7,274 nt of DNA, taken from assembly GCA_023230755.1 (NCBI GenBank), contig JALNWS010000196.1:1-7274 (forward strand). The letters run 5' to 3'. Of the stretch, positions 1 to 4,844 are shown one piece after another (the first letter of the stretch is position 1; every line of letters starts with the position of its first letter). The DNA is from Azoarcus sp. (GTDB taxonomy: Bacteria > Pseudomonadota > Gammaproteobacteria > Burkholderiales > Rhodocyclaceae). The notes under the pieces are model-generated. The model was not told the DNA's origin. It worked only from the letters and a program-made list of their open reading frames with translations, and made no database searches. The position numbers and the translations under genes are program-made.

Positions 1-1
1 G

Positions 2-226
2 TTCCCGAAGCTCGACCCGAAGATGTACCCGATCGTCGATGATCAGGCCTTCATCGCAGAGCTGCTCGAAGAGGAGCGCGTGTTGCTGGTTCAGGGCACC
101 GGCTTCAACTGGCCGCAACCGGACCACTTCCGCCTCGTTTTCCTGCCCCATGAGGATGACCTGCGCGACGCAGTCGGGCGCATTGCCCGCTTCCTTGAAA
201 GCTATCGCAAACGTCACGGCACCTGA
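2..226 (+). CDS. alaA: PLP-dependent aminotransferase, AlaA type, C-terminal end (5' partial)
   Basis: The reading frame is open from the left edge and ends with TGA at 224-226, giving about 74 C-terminal residues. The run LLVQGTGFNWPQPDHFR followed by an acidic LPHEDDLRDAVGRIARFL helix is typical of the C-terminal small domain of the AlaA/YfbQ alanine aminotransferases. These are cytosolic fold-type I PLP enzymes that transaminate pyruvate and glutamate to alanine and 2-oxoglutarate. The PLP lysine and most of the active site lie outside the window, so the exact substrate is inferred from this C-terminal signature. The gene ends 44 bp before homoserine dehydrogenase on the same strand, which suggests co-transcription. 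Its stop codon lies in the loop of a strong hairpin. A different class I aminotransferase remains possible. Confidence 0.85.
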   Translation, partial: FPKLDPKMYPIVDDQAFIAELLEEERVLLVQGTGFNWPQPDHFRLVFLPHEDDLRDAVGRIARFLESYRKRHGT

Positions 227-237
227 GCCGTGATGTT
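210..237 (+). promoter_or_regulatory. Intercistronic RNA hairpin spanning the aminotransferase stop codon
   Basis: Positions 210-220 pair with 227-237 to form an 11-bp stem with a single G-U wobble (213/234). The 6-nt loop ACCUGA contains the aminotransferase stop codon. The pairing is complete only in plus-strand RNA, because the complementary strand would have an A-C mismatch at the wobble. No U-tract follows (UCCAAUCC), so it does not look like a full intrinsic terminator. It sits 33 nt before the hom ATG. A role in partial termination, RNase processing or 3'-end protection between the two cistrons is an inference. Confidence 0.55.
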
Positions 238-270
238 CCAATCCTTCAACGACCAACACGGAAGCACTGA

Positions 271-1578
271 ATGAAACCGATCAACGTGGGCCTGCTGGGC
301 ATCGGTACCGTCGGCGGCGGCACCTTTACCGTCCTCAAACGCAACGAAGAGGAAATTACCCGTCGTGCGGGGCGGCCGATTCGCATCACCACGGTGGCGG
401 ACAAGAACCTCGTACTCGCGCGTGAAGTGGCCGGTAACGACGTCAAGCTGACCGACGATGCCTTCTCGGTGGTTACCGACCCCGAGATCGACATCGTCAT
501 CGAGCTGATTGGCGGCTATGGCGTGGCGCGCGAGCTGGTGCTCAAGGCCATCGAGAACGGCAAGCATGTGGTGACGGCCAACAAGGCGCTGCTCGCAGTG
601 CATGGCAACGAGATCTTCGCCGCGGCCCAGGAAAAGGGCGTGATGGTGGCGTTCGAGGCCGCAGTGGCCGGTGGCATCCCCATCATCAAGGCGCTGCGCG
701 AAGGCCTGTCGGCCAACCGCATCCAGTGGCTGGCCGGCATCATCAACGGCACGACCAACTTCATCCTGTCCGAGATGCGCGACCGCGGGCTGCCGTTCGC
801 AGACGTGCTCAAGGAAGCGCAGGCACTGGGCTACGCCGAAGCGGATCCCACCTTCGACATCGAAGGCGTTGACGCCGCGCACAAGGCCACCATCATGAGT
901 GCCATCGCGTTCGGTATTCCGATGCAGTTCGAGAAGGCGCACATCGAGGGCATTACCAAGCTCGAGTCGATCGACATCACCTACGCCGAGCAACTCGGTT
1001 ACCGCATCAAGCTGCTCGGCATCGCCAGGAAGCGCGATGATGGCGTCGAGCTGCGCGTGCATCCGACCCTGATTCCCGCGAAGCGCCTTATCGCCAACGT
1101 TGAGGGGCCGATGAATGCAGTGCTGGTGCAGGGCGATGCCGTGGGCGCCACCCTGTATTACGGCAAGGGGGCCGGCGCGGAGCCGACTGCATCGGCCGTG
1201 ATCGCCGATCTGGTCGATGTCACCCGTCTGCACACGGCTGATCCCGAGCATCGCGTGCCGCATCTGGCCTTCCAGCCTGATCAGCTGCAGGATCTTTCCG
1301 TGCTGCCGATCGAAGAGGTCATTACCTCGTACTATCTGCGCATGCGGGTCGAGGACCAACCGGGCGCGCTGGCCGACATCACCCGCATTCTTGCCGACAG
1401 CGGGATCTCGATTGATGCGCTGATCCAGAAAGAGCCGGCCGAAGGCGAATCGCAGACCGACATCATCATGCTCACGCATCAGACGGTAGAGAAAAACGCC
1501 AACGCCGCGATTGCCCGCATCGAGGCACTGGATGTGGTCGAAGGCAAGGTCACCCGGCTTCGTCTCGAAACGCTCTGA
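271..1578 (+). CDS. hom: Homoserine dehydrogenase (monofunctional, with ACT domain)
   Basis: This cytosolic enzyme reduces aspartate-4-semialdehyde to homoserine with NAD(P)H, at the branch leading to threonine, methionine and isoleucine. The 435-residue length is normal for the monofunctional proteobacterial enzyme. The N-terminal Rossmann fold has G10-x-G12-x-x-G15 (GLLGIGTVGGG). ANKALLAVHG and NGTTNFIL (N159-N163) belong to the catalytic domain. Residues 183-205 match the family signature A-x3-G-Y-A-x2-D-P-x2-D-I-x-G-x-D-x3-K, with D201 and K205 at the catalytic Asp/Lys spacing. Residues about 354-431 form a C-terminal ACT domain (RMRVEDQPGALADI), the usual site of feedback control, typically by threonine. 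The ATG at 271 is preceded by GGAAG at 260-264. It is probably transcribed with the upstream aminotransferase. A terminator follows, and no thrC is found directly downstream. Confidence 0.97.
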   Translation: MKPINVGLLGIGTVGGGTFTVLKRNEEEITRRAGRPIRITTVADKNLVLAREVAGNDVKLTDDAFSVVTDPEIDIVIELIGGYGVARELVLKAIENGKHVVTANKALLAVHGNEIFAAAQEKGVMVAFEAAVAGGIPIIKALREGLSANRIQWLAGIINGTTNFILSEMRDRGLPFADVLKEAQALGYAEADPTFDIEGVDAAHKATIMSAIAFGIPMQFEKAHIEGITKLESIDITYAEQLGYRIKLLGIARKRDDGVELRVHPTLIPAKRLIANVEGPMNAVLVQGDAVGATLYYGKGAGAEPTASAVIADLVDVTRLHTADPEHRVPHLAFQPDQLQDLSVLPIEEVITSYYLRMRVEDQPGALADITRILADSGISIDALIQKEPAEGESQTDIIMLTHQTVEKNANAAIARIEALDVVEGKVTRLRLETL

Positions 1579-1589
1579 TCTGAGTCCCC

Positions 1590-1620
1590 GGACCGCGCCC
1601 CCGAGGCGCGGTTCTGCTTT
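1590..1620 (+). terminator. Rho-independent terminator after hom
   Basis: ACCGCGCC (1592-1599) pairs perfectly with GGCGCGGT (1605-1612) around a 5-nt CCCGA loop. G1591-U1613 and G1590-C1614 can extend the stem. A T-rich run (TTCTGCTTTCT) follows. It begins 11 bp after the hom stop codon, so the aminotransferase-hom transcript probably ends here. Confidence 0.8.
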
Positions 1621-1642
1621 CTGGCGTCTCCTTTTCTGCCGG

Positions 1643-1654
1643 CAGCACGTGCTG
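1643..1654. promoter_or_regulatory. Perfect 12-bp palindrome upstream of the VIT-family gene
   Basis: CAGCACGTGCTG is a perfect palindrome centred 27 bp before the VIT-family ATG, with a few further symmetric positions outside it (1641/1656, 1639/1658). It lies in the short gap between the hom terminator and the transporter gene, where a promoter or operator would be expected. It does not resemble a Fur box. An operator role is an inference from position and symmetry only. Confidence 0.3.
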
Positions 1655-1675
1655 GCCGTGCGTGGGGCAATCCGC

Positions 1676-2365
1676 ATGAGACATGTAGAGAAACACCATA
1701 CCCATCGCATCGGCTGGCTTCGTGCCGCCGTGCTTGGCGCCAATGACGGCATCGTCTCCACATCAAGCCTCATCCTCGGCGTGGCTGCGGCACAGGCGAC
1801 GTCCTCCAGCATCCTGATCGCGGGTGTGGCAGGCATGGTCGCAGGAGCGATGTCGATGGCGGCCGGCGAGTATGTCTCGGTCAGCTCGCAGTCCGATACC
1901 GAGCGCGCCGATATCGAACGCGAACGCAGGGAGCTTGCAAGTGACCCGGTCAACGAGCTGAAGGAGCTCTCCGCGATCTACGTGAGTCGCGGGCTGGACC
2001 GTGAGCTCGCGAGGCAGGTTGCCACCGAGTTGATGGCCCATGATGCACTTGGGGCCCACGCGCGCGACGAACTCGGGATTTCGGAAACCGTTACTGTGCA
2101 GCCGGTTCAGGCTGCATTGTCTTCGGCTGCCGCGTTCTCCGTGGGTGCGCTGCTGCCGCTTCTTGTTGTGATGCTGGTGCCGGTTGCCGCTCTGATGTGG
2201 GCGGTGTCGGGCAGTTCGCTGCTGTTCCTTGCCTTGCTGGGGGCGCTCGCGGCCAATGCGGGCGGGGCGCCCGTGCTGGCGTCGGTCGTCCGGGTCGTGT
2301 TCTGGGGGGCGCTCGCCATGGCGCTGACGGCAGGGGTGGGGGCCTTGTTCGGCGTCATGGTCTGA
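1676..2365 (+). CDS. VIT1/CCC1-family membrane transporter (iron/manganese type)
   Basis: This 229-residue inner-membrane protein belongs to the VIT1/CCC1 family, whose characterised members move Fe2+ or Mn2+ out of the cytoplasm. The N-terminus RIGWLRAAVLGANDGIVSTSSL, with Asp24, is the family hallmark of TM1. TM2 carries AGAMSMAAGEYVSV, with Met59, Met61 and Glu65 at the positions that line the metal path in the family. Residues about 72-140 are charged and helical (TERADIERERRE, then DRELARQVATELM), corresponding to the cytoplasmic metal-binding region. Three hydrophobic segments follow (about 145-229). The first residues are His-rich (H3, H7, H8, H10). The ATG at 1676 was chosen because it sits just before the conserved start and after the hom terminator, with a weak GGGG at 1664-1667. 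An in-frame GTG at 1658 is the alternative. The actual metal is not decided by the sequence. Confidence 0.9.
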   Translation: MRHVEKHHTHRIGWLRAAVLGANDGIVSTSSLILGVAAAQATSSSILIAGVAGMVAGAMSMAAGEYVSVSSQSDTERADIERERRELASDPVNELKELSAIYVSRGLDRELARQVATELMAHDALGAHARDELGISETVTVQPVQAALSSAAAFSVGALLPLLVVMLVPVAALMWAVSGSSLLFLALLGALAANAGGAPVLASVVRVVFWGALAMALTAGVGALFGVMV

Positions 2366-2654
2366 GCTTGCCTGTTGGGGCAGGGCGGTGGCTGGTCACC
2401 CGCTCCATCTCGTGTGTCGCGAGTCCGACACTGGTTGTGGCGTTACCTTCTCCGGTGCTCCACCACATCGACACCCAGGCCCGGCCGTCGGCATCGAAGC
2501 GTTCGATCTCGCAGATCGCGCCCAGCATGAATTCGAACATTTCGCGTTCATCGTCGTCGATGTCGGAATCCATGCTGATGCTGAGAATGCGCACCTCATC
2601 CCCGATTTCGACAGGGTTTCCATGCCTGTCGGTAGGGCTGGCGACTTCGTGCAT
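2355..2654 (-). CDS. Small acidic protein of unknown function
   Basis: This is a 99-residue protein that I do not recognise. It has no membrane segment or signal peptide and is probably cytoplasmic. The N-terminal part reads GNPVEIGDEVRILSIS, the kind of strand found at the start of small SH3-like/KOW-type barrels. A very acidic stretch follows (MDSDIDDDEREMFEFML), then a beta-rich segment with tryptophans (GRAWVSMWWSTGEGNATTS) and HEMERV. The last dozen residues look unstructured. The coding case rests on GGAG at 2661-2664 (minus sense) 6 nt before the ATG, sensible amino-acid composition and alternating strand-like patterns. The 3' end overlaps the convergent VIT-family gene by 11 bp. The plus-strand frames here have less natural composition. 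A binding or regulatory role would be a guess. Confidence 0.7.
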   Translation of the reverse strand: MHEVASPTDRHGNPVEIGDEVRILSISMDSDIDDDEREMFEFMLGAICEIERFDADGRAWVSMWWSTGEGNATTSVGLATHEMERVTSHRPAPTGKLRP

Positions 2655-2780
2655 GATGCTCTCCGGTTGACCATTGGGGCGCAGACCGCTGCACCCCTTC
2701 CAAGGTCAGGAAAGCATGATGAGTGCCAGTCTGATCGCTCGCCGCCGCAGGAGTGACGGCCAGCCGGATCAAGTTGGCGT
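2655..2780. other. Gap between the small gene and the dehydrogenase gene
   Basis: These 126 bp lie between two minus-strand genes. Apart from the hairpin at 2676-2697 and the ribosome-binding site of the small gene (2659-2664), I see no coding sequence, RNA gene or repeat. I could not assign a convincing -35/-10 pair. The promoter of the small gene, if it has its own, should be here. Confidence 0.5.
2676..2697 (-). promoter_or_regulatory. GC-rich hairpin in the leader of the small unknown gene
   Basis: In minus-strand RNA, GGGGUGCAG (2697-2689) pairs with CUGCGCCCC (2684-2676) as a 9-bp stem with one U-G wobble and a CGGU tetraloop. In plus-strand RNA the same position is a C-A mismatch, so the structure favours the minus transcript. 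It ends about 11 nt before the GGAGAG ribosome-binding region (2664-2659). No U-tract follows, so it is more likely a leader element than a terminator for the dehydrogenase upstream. Function is inferred. Confidence 0.4.
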
Positions 2781-3800
2781 TCAGGCCGCGAAGCCCTCGA
2801 GCACGATCTTGCCGCGCGCCTTGCCCGATTCCAGCAGGGCGTGAGCCCGCTTCAGGTTGGCGGCGTTGATGCTGCCGAAATGCTCGGCCACCGTGCTGCG
2901 GATCGTTCCAGCGTCGACCAGCCGGGCCATTTCGTCGAGCAGGCGATGCTGGGCGATCATGTCGTCGGTGCCGAACATCGAGCGCGTGAACATCAGCTCC
3001 CAGTGCAGCGAGACGCTCTTGCGCTTGAGCAGGCGGACATCGATCGGCTCGGGGTCGTCGATGAGGCCAAACTTGCCCTGGGGGGCGATGGCTTCGACGA
3101 TGTGCGGAAAATGCTCATGCGTCTTGGTCAGGCTGACGACGTGGGTGACCTCGTCGATGCCGATGCGCTTGAGTTCTTCCGCGAGCGGAAGGGTGTGGTT
3201 GATCACGTGGTGCGCACCGAGTTCGCGCACCCAGGCTTCGGTCTCGGGCCGCGAGGCGGTTCCGATGACCGTGGCACCGGTGAGCCGGCTGGCGAGCTGG
3301 GTCATGATCGATCCGACCCCGCCCGATGCGCCGATGATCAGCAGACGCTCGTTCGTCGGCGTGGTGTCGGCCTTCAGGCGCAGGCGGTCGAAGAGCATCT
3401 CCCAGGCCGTGATCGAGGTCAGCGGCAGTGCGGCGGCCTGGGCAAAATCGAGCGACGCGGGCATGTGTCCGACGACGCGCTCATCGACCAGGTGGAGTTC
3501 GGCATTGGTGCCCGAGCGGGTGATATCACCGGCATACCAGACGCGGTCGCCGACCTTGAATTCCGTCACCTCGGGGCCCACCGCACGAACAAGGCCGCTG
3601 GCATCCCAGCCAAGCACCTTCCAGTCACCGTCTGCAGCGCTGGCGTTGGCACGGACCTTGGTATCGACCGGGTTCACCGAAACGGCCTTGACCTCGACCA
3701 GCAGATCGCGACCGGTGGCAACGGGATCGGGCAGAACGACATCCTGCAGGCCCGTGTTGTCGGTAATCGAGTGAGCGTTCTGATATGCGACTGCTTTCAT
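2781..3800 (-). CDS. MDR-superfamily NAD(P)H-dependent dehydrogenase / quinone-oxidoreductase type (zinc-free)
   Basis: This 339-residue cytosolic oxidoreductase belongs to the medium-chain dehydrogenase/reductase superfamily, in the branch usually labelled 'zinc-binding alcohol dehydrogenase family protein' and related to quinone oxidoreductases. The N-terminal GroES-like domain shows LLVEVKAVSVNPVDTKVR and LGWDASGLVRAVGPEV...FKVGDRVWYAG. The Rossmann domain has the cofactor-binding turn IIGASGGVGSI (about residues 154-164). The C-terminal AHALLESGKARGKIVLE is typical of the family. The protein has no cysteine at all, so neither the catalytic nor the structural zinc site of true alcohol dehydrogenases can form. 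NADPH-dependent reduction of quinones or enones is the likely chemistry, but the substrate is unknown. The ATG at 3800 has AGAGGA (3812-3807) 6 nt upstream. The frame stays open 104 codons further upstream, but that part overlaps the divergent regulator and is not family-like. Confidence 0.93.
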   Translation of the reverse strand: MKAVAYQNAHSITDNTGLQDVVLPDPVATGRDLLVEVKAVSVNPVDTKVRANASAADGDWKVLGWDASGLVRAVGPEVTEFKVGDRVWYAGDITRSGTNAELHLVDERVVGHMPASLDFAQAAALPLTSITAWEMLFDRLRLKADTTPTNERLLIIGASGGVGSIMTQLASRLTGATVIGTASRPETEAWVRELGAHHVINHTLPLAEELKRIGIDEVTHVVSLTKTHEHFPHIVEAIAPQGKFGLIDDPEPIDVRLLKRKSVSLHWELMFTRSMFGTDDMIAQHRLLDEMARLVDAGTIRSTVAEHFGSINAANLKRAHALLESGKARGKIVLEGFAA

Positions 3801-3852
3801 TTTGAATCCTCTTCGTGACCGGTGCGTTGCGAATGTTTGGATGATGCACGAC

Positions 3853-3866
3853 TTCATTTGTGTGAA
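3853..3866. promoter_or_regulatory. Candidate LysR-type binding site in the divergent intergenic region
   Basis: TTCA (3853-3856) and TGAA (3863-3866) form an inverted repeat, and T3853-N11-A3865 fits the loose T-N11-A rule for LysR regulators. It lies mid-way between the divergent dehydrogenase and lysR start codons, where a LysR-type activator site is expected. The motif is short and degenerate, so chance occurrence is quite possible. Confidence 0.3.
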
Positions 3867-3889
3867 TAAGGCAGATAATGAAGAAGCTA

Positions 3890-3908
3890 TTTCAAACAGA
3901 ATTTGAAA
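3890..3908. promoter_or_regulatory. Inverted repeat abutting the lysR start codon, candidate operator
   Basis: TTTCAAA (3890-3896) and TTTGAAA (3902-3908) are perfect 7-bp arms around CAGAA, and the second arm ends directly at the LysR ATG (3909). A -10-like GATAAT lies at 3874-3879, which would put the transcription start just before the repeat. That is a classical position for autorepression. No convincing -35 is present (best 17-bp-spaced hexamer ACTTCA). The half-site TTTGAA also occurs at 3801-3806, directly before the divergent dehydrogenase ATG. The repeat also leaves no clear ribosome-binding site for lysR. Confidence 0.4.
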
Positions 3909-4814
3909 ATGATTGCACTCAAGGATCTCGAGATCTTCGTTCGCACTGTCCAGGCCGGCAGTCTGAGCGCGGCTGCGCGCCTGATGGACATCACCCCCGC
4001 AGCCGCCAGTGCGTCGCTCAAACGGCTGGAGGCGGACCTTGGCGTGCGGCTTTTCGTGCGCTCGACCCGGCGCCAGCGTCTGTCGCAGGAGGGTGAGGCC
4101 TACCTGCAGCATTGCCTGCAGGCACTTGAACTGCTTGATCAGGGCCGACGGGCAGCAACCGCGGGGCAGCTCGAGCTCAGTGGCACCTTGCAGCTTTCAA
4201 TACCATCGGACATCGGGCGTCGCCTGTTGTTACCCTGGCTGGACGAGTTTCTTGCCGACTATCCGCGGCTGCAACTGCGGGTGCAGGTGTCGGACCGGGT
4301 TGCGGATGTGTTCCAGCAGCCGGTGGATATTGCGCTGCGCTACGGCAATCCGCCGGACTCGCGGATGGTGGCCTTGCCCCTCGCACCTGATAACCGGCGC
4401 GTACTCTGCGCCTCCCCAGCCTATCTCGATCGTTGCGGCACGCCCGAAACACCGGCTGACCTCGTTCGTCACAACTGCCTGTGCTTCATGCTCAACGATC
4501 AGGTGCACGACCGCTGGCGCTTCTCGCGCGGCAACGAGGAGAGTCTGGTCAACGTCAGGGGCAACCGCATTGCCGATGACGGGGAGACTGTTCGACGCTG
4601 GGCGGTGGCGGGACATGGCATCGCCTACAAATCGTTTCTCGATGCACAGCAGGACTTGCGTGACGGACGTCTGGTTGCGCTGTGCACCGACTGGTCCGGG
4701 GAACCCAGCCCGCTGAACCTGTTGTGCGCCAGCCGGCGCCAGATCGGCCCGGCGGTACAGTTGCTGCGTCAGCATCTTCAGCGCCGGATCGATCAGCTCA
4801 AGCCGAGCGCGTGA
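3909..4814 (+). CDS. LysR-family transcriptional regulator (CrgA-like)
   Basis: This 301-residue DNA-binding regulator is of normal LysR length. Residues 1-60 are the winged helix-turn-helix (LKDLEIFVRTVQAGSLSAAARLMDITPAAASASLKRLEADLGVRLF), followed by the linker helix with RRQRLSQEGEAYL. Residues about 88-295 are the effector-binding domain, starting LQLSIPSDIGRRLLLPWLDEFLADYP. DIALRYG, LCASPAYLDRCGTP and AVAGHGIAYKS resemble the CrgA-like subgroup. The gene is divergent from the MDR dehydrogenase with 108 bp between start codons, the usual arrangement of a LysR regulator and its target, so control of that gene is inferred. The ATG at 3909 was preferred over an in-frame TTG at 3903. Neither has a good ribosome-binding site (the nearest purine run, AAGAAG at 3881-3886, is 22 nt away). 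The inducer is unknown. Confidence 0.95.
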   Translation: MIALKDLEIFVRTVQAGSLSAAARLMDITPAAASASLKRLEADLGVRLFVRSTRRQRLSQEGEAYLQHCLQALELLDQGRRAATAGQLELSGTLQLSIPSDIGRRLLLPWLDEFLADYPRLQLRVQVSDRVADVFQQPVDIALRYGNPPDSRMVALPLAPDNRRVLCASPAYLDRCGTPETPADLVRHNCLCFMLNDQVHDRWRFSRGNEESLVNVRGNRIADDGETVRRWAVAGHGIAYKSFLDAQQDLRDGRLVALCTDWSGEPSPLNLLCASRRQIGPAVQLLRQHLQRRIDQLKPSA

Positions 4815-4844
4815 AGGGCGTGAAGTGGGCGGGTGTGCTGCAAG

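Noticed and set aside
1511..1675. Upstream extension of the VIT-family gene into the end of hom
   Set aside because: The extra 55 codons overlap hom and the terminator hairpin and do not resemble the family N-terminus. The ATG at 1676 fits the conserved start.
214..1953. 579-codon open frame on the minus strand across hom and the VIT-family gene
   Set aside because: It is antisense to the fully recognisable homoserine dehydrogenase. Its composition (runs of Arg, His, Gly, Asp) is that of a GC-rich shadow frame, and it runs through the hom terminator and into a second gene.
2388..2756. Plus-strand open frame of 122 codons over the small minus-strand gene
   Set aside because: It lies antisense to 2355-2654, which has a better ribosome-binding site and more protein-like composition. 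It is the weaker choice, though neither frame has a recognised family.
2841..3818. Plus-strand open frame of 325 codons opposite the MDR dehydrogenase
   Set aside because: It is antisense to a clear family member and has a shadow-type composition rich in Asp, Arg, Gly and His.
3801..4112. 104-codon upstream extension of the dehydrogenase frame on the minus strand
   Set aside because: It covers the divergent promoter and the lysR 5' end. The family N-terminus (MKAVAYQ) starts at 3800 with a good ribosome-binding site.
4815..4844. Possible terminator between the convergent lysR and DauA-like genes
   Set aside because: The 30-bp gap has no stem of useful length and no T-tract on either strand.
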